64,000 nucleotides of DNA from CAXXOK01 sp963664595 (GTDB lineage Bacteria > Bacillota > Clostridia > Christensenellales > Aristaeellaceae), in assembly GCA_963664595.2 (NCBI GenBank), contig CAXXOK010000003.1:1-64000 (forward strand). The letters are read 5' to 3'. This document shows, one piece after another, positions 54,191 through 63,172 of this stretch; within the stretch, counting starts at the first letter, position 1; the number at the start of each line of letters is the position of its first letter. The notes under the pieces were generated by a model. It had not been told where the DNA came from. It worked only from the letters and a program-made list of their open reading frames with translations, and did no database searches. The position numbers were made by a program, and so were the translations under genes.

Positions 54191-54709
54191 GTGAACATTA
54201 CTTCGGTACCAAGTGATGTTCAGGAAGCCAGACTGGAGCAATGGCTTACTGAGTACGGGGATGCCGTATTACGTATCTGCTTTCTGTATTTGGCGAATAA
54301 AGATTTAGCGGAGGATGCCATGCAGGATACTTTTATCAAGGTTTGGCGTACCATGGACAAATTTGAGAATCGAAACGGCAGTTCTCCAAAAACATGGATC
54401 ACACGAATCGCCATTAATACCTGTAAAGATTACAAACGCTCCGCTTGGTTCCGACATGTGGATATCGCAAAGGCGCTTGAAGAGATACCACCCGCATTTT
54501 ATCCAACGACTCGTGAATCGCGTGAGGTATTTCTGGATGTGCTGCATCTCCCCGCGAAACACAAACAAGCGATCCTGCTCTACTATTACCAGAATATGAC
54601 ACTGGAAGAAACGGCAGAGGTTCTGGGCATCAGTCGCCCCACGCTGAACCGCCGCTTGAAAAAAGCGTATGCCTTGCTTCGTTATCAGCCGGAAGGGAGA
54701 GAGGTTTGA
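54191..54709 (+). CDS. sigma-70 family (ECF-type) RNA polymerase sigma factor
   Basis: The second GTG, at 54191, is well spaced from AGGAGGTG; the GTG at 54182 is too close. About 172 residues. Region 2 is YLANKDLAEDAMQDTFIKVWR with RNGSSPKTWITRIAINTCKDYKR. Region 4 is ILLYYYQNMTLEETAEVLGISRPTLNRRLKKAYALL. It overlaps nothing, but its TGA is directly followed by the ATG of the membrane gene, so the pair is coupled as sigma and regulator. Confidence 0.93.
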   Translation: MNITSVPSDVQEARLEQWLTEYGDAVLRICFLYLANKDLAEDAMQDTFIKVWRTMDKFENRNGSSPKTWITRIAINTCKDYKRSAWFRHVDIAKALEEIPPAFYPTTRESREVFLDVLHLPAKHKQAILLYYYQNMTLEETAEVLGISRPTLNRRLKKAYALLRYQPEGREV

Positions 54710-56272
54710 ATGAACAAAGACATGAAAATTAAACAGTACCTTGACGAGAACCTCTCAGGACTGTATGTATCGGCAACGAAGCACAGAGAGCTTATGAATG
54801 AAATCATTGGAGGGAAAAAAGTGAAACGGAAGATTACGGTTGCCTTAGCATTGACATTCGTATTGCTGATCGTCGCCATGTCGGCACTTGCGCTTACCAT
54901 TTCGGAGTTGGTGCAAGCCAGTCTTGAAGAGGCTGTCCAACAGCAAGAGGAAAATGGATTCCTGACCAATTGGACTGAAGACGATAAACGGGCGTTCGCG
55001 AACCTATTGCTTGAGCACGATTTGATTTCTACGGACGAAGTCGAATCACTCATTTCAGATTGGAATTACCCGGATGATGCCATGCGATTTACTGCCGAGC
55101 TTGCCTATGGCGACATGTATTCCTGGACCCTGGAGCAGAGCGCATGGATGAATGAAATATTGGTTTCTGCCGGCCTCTTGAAACAAGCAATCCAGGTTTT
55201 GCCTGGAGAAGGTGAGTTGTCGCAAGCAGAAGCAGAGGAGATGGCGGAGCAAGAGATTGCTACGCAATACCCAAGCTACAAGGATACGATTGCGACCTAT
55301 CAGCATATCGTTCGCTATTCAGATGACCAAAACGGCGGCGGCCCTTTTTGGCAGATCGAGTTTTACGAGCCGCAAACCGATTCCATTTATGCCGATTTTG
55401 TCGTATTCATTTACGATCAGGGTGCTGCCGCAACGGTTAGCACTCACTTGACCACTACGCTGGAAGCGTATTACTCCGATCTTATTACACAACGCGGTCC
55501 GTTTCGTTTTTGGACGGTCGAGGAAAAATATGAGTTCATTCAAGAACTTCCGGCTTTATACGCACAAGCAAAGGCAAATGGAGAAATCGTAGCGGATCAT
55601 ATTACAGCCATGATCGGCCGTCCATATGGTCTGCCGGGAGACGACGCATTGACACAAGACGAAGCGCTAGCGATTGCCGTTTCCTGCGTGGCGGATGAAA
55701 AACCGGTCACCGCCGAAGAACTCTATGCAATGGATGTTGCTTATTACTACCTGCTTGATAACCCGGATGCGCCAGTATGGCAGGTAGCGTTTTATCAAGG
55801 AAAAAAACAGTATACGGTAGATGTAACCGCCGGAGACGGTAAGGCAAGCGTTGTATATGATATCGCCATTGGCGATATCGAGCCCACGCTATTTCCTCAG
55901 CAGGAGGCTTTGCAGGTCTATGAGGCCGAGCTGCTTTCCAAACAACCTGATGCCAAACAATGGACATTGGAGGAACAGGCCGCTATTGCCACCCTTGAAG
56001 AGGCGGCTGGAAGCATCATTCATATATGGCCCATTTTACCGGAAGCTGGAGATATCTCACCCGAGGAAGCTCGTCTGGCTGCCATCGCACTGCTTAAGCA
56101 AGAAGGCATCGCAACGGACGATTACAAGGTGGGGATAAGCTTATACCGCTACGAATCTGGAGATCGTAAGTACTTTATCGAGTTTTACAATGACGATGTA
56201 GAGCCAATCTATGTCCTTGTAGATCCGCTGGATGCCGAACAGGTGGAAATTCAGAAGGCAGCCAATGGATAA
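54710..56272 (+). CDS. membrane protein with PepSY-like repeats, probable anti-sigma partner
   Basis: 520 residues. A short cytoplasmic N-terminus (KIKQYLDENLSGLYVSATKH) is followed by one helix (KITVALALTFVLLIVAMSALALT) near residues 41-63. The large outer part repeats the pattern of an acidic helix with EEA-A, then FWQIEFYEP or VWQVAFYQG strands, like PepSY domains. The start abuts the sigma stop (TGAATG). By position it should hold the sigma factor at the membrane until a signal arrives. No known anti-sigma zinc motif is seen, so this role is inferred. Confidence 0.65.
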   Translation: MNKDMKIKQYLDENLSGLYVSATKHRELMNEIIGGKKVKRKITVALALTFVLLIVAMSALALTISELVQASLEEAVQQQEENGFLTNWTEDDKRAFANLLLEHDLISTDEVESLISDWNYPDDAMRFTAELAYGDMYSWTLEQSAWMNEILVSAGLLKQAIQVLPGEGELSQAEAEEMAEQEIATQYPSYKDTIATYQHIVRYSDDQNGGGPFWQIEFYEPQTDSIYADFVVFIYDQGAAATVSTHLTTTLEAYYSDLITQRGPFRFWTVEEKYEFIQELPALYAQAKANGEIVADHITAMIGRPYGLPGDDALTQDEALAIAVSCVADEKPVTAEELYAMDVAYYYLLDNPDAPVWQVAFYQGKKQYTVDVTAGDGKASVVYDIAIGDIEPTLFPQQEALQVYEAELLSKQPDAKQWTLEEQAAIATLEEAAGSIIHIWPILPEAGDISPEEARLAAIALLKQEGIATDDYKVGISLYRYESGDRKYFIEFYNDDVEPIYVLVDPLDAEQVEIQKAANG

Positions 56273-56290
56273 ATTGTTTTGCAAAGGTAA

Positions 56291-56322
56291 GGGGCACTGG
56301 TGCTTGATGCATCCAGTGCCCC
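56291..56322. terminator. terminator between convergent genes
   Basis: GGGGCACTGG (56291-56300) pairs perfectly with CCAGTGCCCC (56313-56322), followed by TCGTTGTTG. It lies between the PepSY-like gene and the converging peptidoglycan-binding gene. Confidence 0.8.
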
Positions 56323-56337
56323 TCGTTGTTGTAGGAT

Positions 56338-56793
56338 TTAGCCGATCACAGCATCGCCGTACAAGCTGGTTTTAGTGCTGATTCCCACGAGACCATCCAC
56401 CGTCAGCCCTTCCATCTGCTGATATTCCATCACGGCTGCTTCAGTAGCCGATCCAAAGACACCATCAGAAGCGAGCGAGTGAAAGTAGTAATTGCGAAGA
56501 TCCTGCTGCATGACAAGCACTCCATTACCGGTACTGCCCCGCTGAAGCAGGGCTGCTCCGTAACGTTCACACGCTTCGACGCCATAAGAGGTTTGACTGG
56601 TATGTTCAGTGAGATACTGCCTCATGACATAGCCTAACCGGTAGTTGTAGTAAGCCCTAATCCAAGTTGCATTCCCAACATCCTTTACGTGGATGAGAGT
56701 GCCAGATGGAATTTGGGTAAGGTATGTCGAATTGGTACTCATGCCTGCACGGAGGTTTAATCCACCGCCTATAACTGTCGCTCTGTAACCCAT
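56338..56793 (-). CDS. SH3-domain and peptidoglycan-binding protein
   Basis: The start at 56793 follows GGGAGAAAATAAA; 151 residues. The N-terminal SH3_3 domain (GGGLNLRAGMSTNSTYLTQI) and the C-terminal PG_binding_1 domain (LRNYYFHSLASDGVFGSATEAAVMEYQQMEGL) both bind cell wall. No hydrolase domain and no signal peptide are present, so it is either a wall-targeting piece of a lytic system or needs a holin for release; the UviB-like holin at 53375 is the only candidate here. Confidence 0.85.
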   Translation of the reverse strand: MGYRATVIGGGLNLRAGMSTNSTYLTQIPSGTLIHVKDVGNATWIRAYYNYRLGYVMRQYLTEHTSQTSYGVEACERYGAALLQRGSTGNGVLVMQQDLRNYYFHSLASDGVFGSATEAAVMEYQQMEGLTVDGLVGISTKTSLYGDAVIG

Positions 56794-57034
56794 TTTATTT
56801 TCTCCCTTCATTTTATGCTTTGCATCAGGTATCAGTGGCCACCAGTTCCTTTTGCTGATTATATGGTAGCGCACTTTTTTGAATTATGGGAGTGACGGCT
56901 TCATGTCCAATACATGCCAATTCACGGCCAAATTGTGGACAGGGAAATTAGCGCTTTTTGATAGCAAATTGAATATGATATAGTTCGTAGTTTCAAAAAG
57001 CAATGGCAAAGCCATTGACACTCCGCTAGAATGA

Positions 57035-57110
57035 ATGATGGAATACACGGAAGATTGGTCGATTTCCAGGGTTTATCCATCCGTACTCCATTGCCCTAAG
57101 CGGCTTAATT
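57035..57110 (+). pseudogene. remnant of an IS256-type transposase C-terminus
   Basis: The frame from 57035 reads MMEYTEDWSISRVY, close to the LIEYAEDWSVSRAY of the two full transposases. It is on the opposite strand to those genes and diverged, so it is an old, separate insertion. The rest of 56794-57246 shows no gene. Confidence 0.65.
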
Positions 57111-57246
57111 CATGTGTGGAGTACTTTGATTGTGCGAACTTTTTTGATGCTACCGTATCAAAGAAGGTAAACGAAAACAAACCACCGAGACAAAAAGTTT
57201 ATTTAGGACTCGCTTGGCAAGAATAAGGATTGTTTATGGATGGTTT

Positions 57247-58083
57247 TTATTTTCCAATACTAGATGTCGAATAATTCCGCTTCTTCCCTCGCTTGCTTAT
57301 TGGCTCCTTCAACAGCTTAGACTTTCCAATGATCCGAAGAAATATTTTAAATTCGTCCTTGCTTATTTTTTCAAATGGAATTTGCATTTTATTACAAAAT
57401 GTTTGGATGATTGCTTCTTCCTTGCTGTCGTAATTCATTGCTTCCGAAAGCTTTTCCCGAATTTTGGTCAGTGCAGGCGCGTCATCCGCCGTAGTGGTAT
57501 CTGTCAGATGTTTTTTGCGAATATCGTGGATGATCGCGTCCAAATCTTCATGAACCACATAATCAAAATAATCCATTTCCTGCACTTGCGCTACCTCAAG
57601 GGTACGCAGGTGCAGGTCGTTTGCATCAGGCGCGTAGCGTGTTATCACTTCCTGTCGCATGGCTTCCATAACGGTATTCATATTTTGAATACGCATATCT
57701 GCAATGCGGTCGACTACGATTTCAATGTCTGTCATCAGGCAGCGGAAGTTTTCGTGGGTTGCTATTTCACACAGCAGACGATTGTTGATTTTTCCGCTTT
57801 GCAATAATATTATCATCTCGTCGCTCAAGTGCAGAGAAGTACATTCTGCGCTTGGGCTTTTTTTGTTCTCTGTCAGTCCCAGCAGATAATCGGTGGAAAC
57901 ATTATAAAACTGCGCTAAGGTTGCAATCGCAAAAGGGCTGATATCCTTACATTCATCCGTTTCATATTTGCCAAGGGCGGATTTAGATAAATGCGTCTGT
58001 TCGGCCAGCTGCTCCAATGTCAAATGCCTGTCATTCACTCGCAAGTCTTTGAGCTTTTCAGCAATCGTAAGCTTGATATACAT
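57247..58083 (-). CDS. XRE-family transcriptional regulator (element repressor candidate)
   Basis: 278 residues. The N-terminal helix-turn-helix (LTLEQLAEQTHLSKSALGKYETD... FAIATLAQFYNVSTDYLLGL) is typical of Cro/C1-like proteins. The long C-terminal part (LSDEMIILLQSGKINNRLLCEIA...) has no enzyme motif that I recognise. It is divergent from the relaxase module with palindromes between, so it probably represses transfer and itself. Part of the C-terminus is duplicated at 52626. Confidence 0.9.
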   Translation of the reverse strand: MYIKLTIAEKLKDLRVNDRHLTLEQLAEQTHLSKSALGKYETDECKDISPFAIATLAQFYNVSTDYLLGLTENKKSPSAECTSLHLSDEMIILLQSGKINNRLLCEIATHENFRCLMTDIEIVVDRIADMRIQNMNTVMEAMRQEVITRYAPDANDLHLRTLEVAQVQEMDYFDYVVHEDLDAIIHDIRKKHLTDTTTADDAPALTKIREKLSEAMNYDSKEEAIIQTFCNKMQIPFEKISKDEFKIFLRIIGKSKLLKEPISKRGKKRNYSTSSIGK

Positions 58084-58156
58084 AGAATATCCACCTTTCG
58101 TGGAAAATCATATTCTATCGAATTATATCATGATTTCCATATGCGTGGAAATCATG
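58083..58156. promoter_or_regulatory. palindromic operator region upstream of the XRE gene
   Basis: CATGATTTCCA (58129-58139) and TGGAAATCATG (58146-58156) form a perfect 11-base-pair palindrome with a six-base spacer. Closer to the gene, TCCAC-CTTTC-GTGGA (58090-58104) lies inside TAGAATAT/ATATTCTA arms (58083-58117). Both share TCCA/TGGA cores, as expected of two binding sites of one dimeric repressor. Confidence 0.7.
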
Positions 58157-58184
58157 CGGCTTTTGCCGTTTTTCCGATCTTTCG

Positions 58185-58424
58185 GACATACGGGAAAAAG
58201 TTTCGATTCCGTGTACCATTCGGGGTGCCGCAACGCAGCGGCACTATACAAAGCGGGGAGGCGGGAGCGCAGCACTTTGTGCGGGTCAAGGGCGGCAGCC
58301 CTGCCCAGTGAGTTGATGCTTGCGTCAACTCGTACTGGGTATTACTTGACGCAGAATGCAGCAAGGAATCGGGCTCACGCCCTGATTAGTTCGGTAGATT
58401 TGTAAAGGAACGGAGGAAGCGATA
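58185..58424. other. candidate transfer origin (oriT) before the relaxase
   Basis: No gene, but several hairpins: GTGCCGC/GCGGCAC (58225-58244), GCAC/GTGC (58272-58282), GGGC/GCCC near 58290, and GTTGA/TCAAC arms near 58315. MOBV relaxases usually nick a hairpin-containing site just upstream of their own gene, so this is where oriT would be expected. The nick site cannot be placed from sequence alone. Confidence 0.45.
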
Positions 58425-59684
58425 CTGAAACTCACCAGGCACAACGGACGCATCGGGAAGAAAGGTGTATACAATCCCAAGCATAATGACCGCCGCTTCG
58501 ACCTTGAAAACAGCAGCCATATTGACACTGATCGTGCGCAGCAAAACATATTCTGGGATTGTTATCGCGGCTACACCACCATGCAAAACCGTGAAAGTTC
58601 AGATGAGTATGACGCCACTTTTGAAGAAATCGAGCGTGCTTATTATACCGAGCATTATGCAAACTTCGTCAGCGGGCAGAACGCCCGCAACAAGAAAACC
58701 CGTCACACGGAACGTAACCGTTCCATCGAACAAATTTTGAAAAATGACAAGACCTGTCCGGAGGAAACGGTTTTCCAAATCGGAACGATGGAACAAGCGG
58801 TACAGCCTGAGATACTGTTATCCGTCATCTATGAGTTTACCAGGCAGTTCGAGGAACGATTCGGCAAGCACGTTCACATTCTGGATTGGGCGCTTCATTT
58901 GGACGAAAGCACGCCACATATTCACGAGCGTCATGTGTTCGACTGTGAGAACCGTTACGGCGAAGTTTGCCCTCAACAGGAAAAGGCGCTGGAGAAATTG
59001 GAAATTCCGCTTCCGGATCCGGACAAGCCCAAAGGGAAAACCAACAATCGCAAAATGACCTTTGATGCGATTTGCAGAACGATGCTTTTCGACATTTCCC
59101 GGGAATATGGTTTGCATTTGGATCAGGAACCGGAGTATGGCGGCCGCGCGTATCTGGAAAAACAAGATTTCATTTTGCTCAAGCAAAAGGAAAAGATGAT
59201 ACAGCAGGAGGCGGAAATCTCGCAGAATACCGGGCATTTGGATAACCAGATACAGAAAATCACAGAAGTAGAAACGCTGATCGATGAAGTTTCTTCCGCT
59301 GCGTATGACAAGGCTGTGGAGGCGGTGGCGGATACCGTCCGAGCTGAAACGCAAAAGGCGGACATTGCGGAAATTGAACGTTATCAAAAATGGATCACAT
59401 CGCCAGAACGGAAGCTTCCGAAAAATATCCGTGAAGCTGTTGGTGAATGCCTGAGTGTCGTTCAGAAAAAACTCATGAACGCGGCGCAGAAGATTGCAAT
59501 TAAGGTTCGCCAGGCCTTGTTAATGCCCGAAGCGCGCAACGCAGGGAAAGCCCAGATCAAGGAGAAAACCAGGGAATCCATCACAAGCATTTTGCAGCGA
59601 ATGAAGATCGTTGCAGATCAGGCAAACCACGATAGGCTAAACCGTAAGTCTGTGGTTAATGTAAAAGGCGAAGACGACCGATGA
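58425..59684 (+). CDS. MOBV-like (Pre/Mob) relaxase, non-ATG start
   Basis: The coding frame extends upstream of the first ATG (58581) to a stop at 58395. LKLTRHNGRIGKKGVYNPKH and the following FWDCYRGYTT are clearly protein. The best start is CTG at 58425 (or ATA at 58422), with GGAGG at 58412-58416. Near residue 160 HLDESTPHIHE is the metal-binding three-His motif of MOBV relaxases, which cut oriT and lead the strand to the recipient. A coiled-coil C-terminus follows. It overlaps the primase gene by four bases. Confidence 0.85.
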   Translation: MKLTRHNGRIGKKGVYNPKHNDRRFDLENSSHIDTDRAQQNIFWDCYRGYTTMQNRESSDEYDATFEEIERAYYTEHYANFVSGQNARNKKTRHTERNRSIEQILKNDKTCPEETVFQIGTMEQAVQPEILLSVIYEFTRQFEERFGKHVHILDWALHLDESTPHIHERHVFDCENRYGEVCPQQEKALEKLEIPLPDPDKPKGKTNNRKMTFDAICRTMLFDISREYGLHLDQEPEYGGRAYLEKQDFILLKQKEKMIQQEAEISQNTGHLDNQIQKITEVETLIDEVSSAAYDKAVEAVADTVRAETQKADIAEIERYQKWITSPERKLPKNIREAVGECLSVVQKKLMNAAQKIAIKVRQALLMPEARNAGKAQIKEKTRESITSILQRMKIVADQANHDRLNRKSVVNVKGEDDR

Positions 59685-60319
59685 ATCTGTTTGAAGCAGT
59701 TAAGGACAGCGTCACTGTTCGGCAGGCTGCCGAGCGTTATGGAATTAAAATTCATCGCAACGGAATGGCACTCTGCCCTTTTCATGACGATCATCACCCC
59801 AGCATGAAAACGGATCGCCGATTTCATTGCTTTGGCTGTCAGGCCGATGGGGATGTTATTGATTTTGTTGGAGGGTTGTTTCAACTATCTGCGTTGGAAG
59901 CCGCTCGGAAGCTCGCAGCAGATTTTTCCGTTGGGTATGAAAATCATAATAGGCATATTAGGAAACAGTTCAAACCTAAGCTATCGGAAGAGCAGCGCTT
60001 CAGGCAAGCCGAAAAGCGATGCTTTCATGTATTGGTGGAGTACCGGCATTTACTTGTACAGTGGCGAAAGGATTTTGCGCCGCAGTCAATAGACAAAGAA
60101 TGGCATCCATTGTTTACGGAAGCTCTGCAAAAGCAGCAAGAGGTGGAAGAAATGCTGGATGTGCTGCTAATGGGTGCCTTGCAGGATAAAGCCGAAATAA
60201 TCATTGAGCTTGGAAAGGAGATACCGCGTCTTGAACAACGAGTTTCAGCGTTTGCCCGCAGAGATGCAGCAGGCCGTGATGAGCACCGCAGAAGCCAAAG
60301 AGCCGAGCCTGAGCGTTGA
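59681..60319 (+). CDS. CHC2 zinc-finger primase-like protein
   Basis: 212 residues. MALCPFHDDHHPSMKTD and FHCFGCQADGDVIDFV form the CHC2 zinc finger of DnaG-type primases, which contacts template DNA. No catalytic TOPRIM domain follows; the remainder is charged and helical. It would work with the VapE-type ATPase encoded next, overlapping by 89 bases. This primase/VapE pair is known from integrative elements and phage-inducible islands. Confidence 0.88.
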   Translation: MNLFEAVKDSVTVRQAAERYGIKIHRNGMALCPFHDDHHPSMKTDRRFHCFGCQADGDVIDFVGGLFQLSALEAARKLAADFSVGYENHNRHIRKQFKPKLSEEQRFRQAEKRCFHVLVEYRHLLVQWRKDFAPQSIDKEWHPLFTEALQKQQEVEEMLDVLLMGALQDKAEIIIELGKEIPRLEQRVSAFARRDAAGRDEHRRSQRAEPER

Positions 60320-61520
60320 AGAAGTGAAAGAAAGGCTTGCTCTCACAGACAAAGGCCGAACCGCCAATACGATCCTGAACTGTAAAACGGCTTTTCAGCT
60401 GGATTCGCTGTTGAAGGGCGCGATCTGCTTCAATCTGTTGACGGAGCGCATCGACATTGTGCGCAAGCTTGGCTGGCGGCGAAATACGGATTCTATTACG
60501 GATACTGATATGAAATATCTCTTTCTTCATATGGAGCAAAATTACAATCTTACCAGCGAGAAGAAGATCAACAATGCCTTGAGCATTGTGGCAAATGAAA
60601 ATTGCTATCATCCAATCAGGGACAGGCTGAACGCACTGGTCTGGGACGGCATTCCCCGTATCCGTGACTGCCTGCGCCACTTTCTCGGTGCGGAAGCCAA
60701 CGATTATACGGAAGAAATGTTCAAGCACTTTCTTCTGGGTGCGATTCGGCGCGTGTTTCTTCCCGGCAGTAAGTATGAGGAAATGCTCTGCTTGATAGGT
60801 GGGCAGGGAATCGGCAAATCTACGATGTTTCGATTGCTTGCCATCAACGATGAGTGGTTCAGCGACGACCTGAAAAGGCTGGACGATGATAAGGTATTCA
60901 CAAAACTCCAAGGGCATTGGATTATTGAAATGTCGGAAATGCTGGCGACCAGCAACGCAAAAAGCATTGAGGAAATCCGCTCTTTCATCAGCAGGCAGAA
61001 GGAAACCTATCGAACACCCTACGAGGCCCAGCCAAAGGACAGGCTCCGGCAATGCGTGTTTGGCGGCACATCCAACACCATAGATTTTCTGCCTCTGGAT
61101 CGTGCTGGCAACCGCCGTTTCCTGCCCATTATGACAAACCCGATGCAAGCGGAAGTTCACATTCTTGCTGATGAAGCCGCGTCACGGGCTTACCTGCTGC
61201 AAGTGTGGGCGGAAGCTATGATGATTTATCGGAGTGGTCGTTATTCCATGAATTACAGCAAAGAGATGCAAACACAGTTGTTGGATAACCAAAAGGGATT
61301 CATGCAGGAGGATACGGACGCGGGCCTGATACTGGAATTTTTGGAACGATACGAGGGTGATAAGGTGTGCTGTCGGCTTCTCCACCGGGAAGCACTGCAC
61401 CTTTTCGATGAGCCGAAGAAGTGGAAGCTGCACGACATCAGCGAGATCATGCGAACGTATGCAAAGGGCTGGCGATATTTTAATAACCCACGTTCCTTTG
61501 GAGTGGAGTACGGGAGATAA
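60231..61520 (+). CDS. VapE-type P-loop ATPase (virulence-associated E family)
   Basis: A TTG start at 60231 is preferred: AAGGAG is 11 bases upstream; the TTG at 60204 lacks a site. About 429 residues. GGQGIGKSTMFR near residue 190 is Walker A, ARLL-like turns are followed by WIIEMSEMLATSNAKSIEEIRSF (Walker B region), and DRLRQCVFGGTSNTIDFLPLDRAGNRRFLPI is the sensor/arginine region of this superfamily 3-like helicase. It probably unwinds element DNA for replication with the CHC2 primase. Confidence 0.88.
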   Translation: MNNEFQRLPAEMQQAVMSTAEAKEPSLSVEEVKERLALTDKGRTANTILNCKTAFQLDSLLKGAICFNLLTERIDIVRKLGWRRNTDSITDTDMKYLFLHMEQNYNLTSEKKINNALSIVANENCYHPIRDRLNALVWDGIPRIRDCLRHFLGAEANDYTEEMFKHFLLGAIRRVFLPGSKYEEMLCLIGGQGIGKSTMFRLLAINDEWFSDDLKRLDDDKVFTKLQGHWIIEMSEMLATSNAKSIEEIRSFISRQKETYRTPYEAQPKDRLRQCVFGGTSNTIDFLPLDRAGNRRFLPIMTNPMQAEVHILADEAASRAYLLQVWAEAMMIYRSGRYSMNYSKEMQTQLLDNQKGFMQEDTDAGLILEFLERYEGDKVCCRLLHREALHLFDEPKKWKLHDISEIMRTYAKGWRYFNNPRSFGVEYGR

Positions 61521-61551
61521 AAGGGTTGGGAGCGCATCGGCAATCAACCTC

Positions 61552-61862
61552 CCGACAACCGCGACAGATTGCCACAATCAACGCAGGAAGAAGCAAAACA
61601 GCTACGGTTTCCCGGAGAATGAACGGCCGGATTTTTACCGCCGGTTGTCGGGCACTTTGCCGGGGTGGTTGCTGGCTTGGTTGCTGGTCTGGTGGATCGC
61701 GGGGAGCGCTGAAACCGTTGACTAGTATAGATTGAACAAACAGATTCGTCTGTCCTGACAACCAAAGCAACAAAGTTTTCCGGGAAAAGTAAAAGCCTAG
61801 AATTTATTGGATATCGTAATTACAGTGGTTTTTTACCGTTGGTTGCCAGAATCGGTTGTCGG
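61552..61862. repeat. array of GGTTG(T/C)-type 9-mers upstream of the integrase
   Basis: The gap 61521-61912 holds no gene but contains GGTTGTCGG at 61643 and 61854 and, inverted, at 61552. Near-copies are GGTTGTCAG (inverted, 61755), GGTTGCTGG (61667, 61679) and GGTTGCCAG (61841). Repeated 9-mers next to an integrase gene may be its arm-binding sites or the iterons of a replication origin used by VapE and primase. Confidence 0.6.
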
Positions 61863-61912
61863 TAAACCTTCAATGAAAATCGCGAATGATAATTTTGCAG
61901 AAAGGAAATGCT

Positions 61913-63172
61913 TTGAGCGCGCAACCAGACAATTCACCTGATGCCGGGGCTTTCCTTATGACCCCCGAAATGTTAAAATCTGTGGTGCAGGAGATTAGCG
62001 GTGCTGTGGTTGAGCAGTGCCGGACGCTCCTTGAACCGCATCTTGATAACGGCACACTCTCATCGCAGAATTACATGCCATGCTCGGAAGGAGATCACGA
62101 CATGGCACGTAAGAAAATAAAGATTGATCTTGGCGACGGTACGATTCGATGGAGAACCGGCGATTCTCTTCAGGAAATTGTGGATGCCCTGATTCCTGAG
62201 CTCAAACGCGTATGGGGCAATCCGGTACCGCCTGCCCAGGCAGGGCACATCTTTCGGCAATACACCGAAGAATGGCTGACCCTTTTCAAGGAGCATAAGC
62301 TGAAGGAAACCACGCTGCGTACGTATCGAAATTTACTGTCTAAGCATATCTATCCGTTTTTCGGAAAAATGCCGGTTGAGGAGATCACGACGAACGATAT
62401 TCAACGGTTCTATAATCATTGCGGCAGCATGTCACATTCGTCCGTTCGTCAGATGAAAATCATTCTATCGCAGGTGTTTACTTCCGCAATGGAGGACGGT
62501 TTTCTTTCGGCAGACCCTACAAAAAGCAAACGGCTTTCCATGCCAACGAAGGTAAACGCCAGATCGGCGCTCAGTGCCAGTCATTACCGCGATATTATTG
62601 CCCATCTGCACTGCCTGAACCTGAACGACAGACTGATGCTTGGCTTGCTTTTGTACACAGGGATGCGGCGGGGTGAAATGCTCGGTCTGATGTGGAACGA
62701 CATAGACTTCGATCAAAATATCCTCCACATCACCCGTAATGTTACGTTTTGTTCCAATCAACCCGTTGTGGGAACACCGAAAAGCAAAGCGGGCGTTCGT
62801 GAAATACCCCTTTGCAGAGTTTTGAAAGAACTGCCGCATGGAAATCAATCCGGCACGTTTGTGATTGGCAACGGCGATATGCCCCTCACCGAAATCACCT
62901 TCGACCGCGCATGGCAGCGCATTGGCAGAACCATCGACCTGTACGGCGCAACGCCGCATATCCTGCGGCATACCTATTTGACGGAGCTTACGGCGGCCAA
63001 GGTGGACGTAAAAACCATTCAGGCTATCGCTGGGCATGCCGACATCCGGATGACAATGGATAGATATGTGGACAAGCGCACCGAAAAAATCCAGCAGGCG
63101 GGAGAAACCTTCAATGCCGCAATGGCGGCGTGGGTACCCCTTGACGGAACAGCGGTGGAACATGCGGGGTAG
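61913..63172 (+). CDS. int: tyrosine recombinase (phage-type integrase)
   Basis: The TTG at 61913 is preferred, with AGAAAGGAA upstream; the ATG at 61886 is in frame but has no site. About 419 residues. An unusual 60-residue N-terminal extension is followed by an arm-binding part (DGTIRWRTGDSLQEIVDAL), a SAM-like core-binding domain (TYRNLLSKHIYPFFGKMPVEEITTNDIQRF) and the catalytic domain. The Arg is in TGMRRGEML, the His-x-x-Arg in HILRHTYL, the His in IAGHADI, and the Tyr nucleophile in MDRYVDK. It inserts the element into tRNA-Arg 162 bases away. Confidence 0.95.
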   Translation: MSAQPDNSPDAGAFLMTPEMLKSVVQEISGAVVEQCRTLLEPHLDNGTLSSQNYMPCSEGDHDMARKKIKIDLGDGTIRWRTGDSLQEIVDALIPELKRVWGNPVPPAQAGHIFRQYTEEWLTLFKEHKLKETTLRTYRNLLSKHIYPFFGKMPVEEITTNDIQRFYNHCGSMSHSSVRQMKIILSQVFTSAMEDGFLSADPTKSKRLSMPTKVNARSALSASHYRDIIAHLHCLNLNDRLMLGLLLYTGMRRGEMLGLMWNDIDFDQNILHITRNVTFCSNQPVVGTPKSKAGVREIPLCRVLKELPHGNQSGTFVIGNGDMPLTEITFDRAWQRIGRTIDLYGATPHILRHTYLTELTAAKVDVKTIQAIAGHADIRMTMDRYVDKRTEKIQQAGETFNAAMAAWVPLDGTAVEHAG

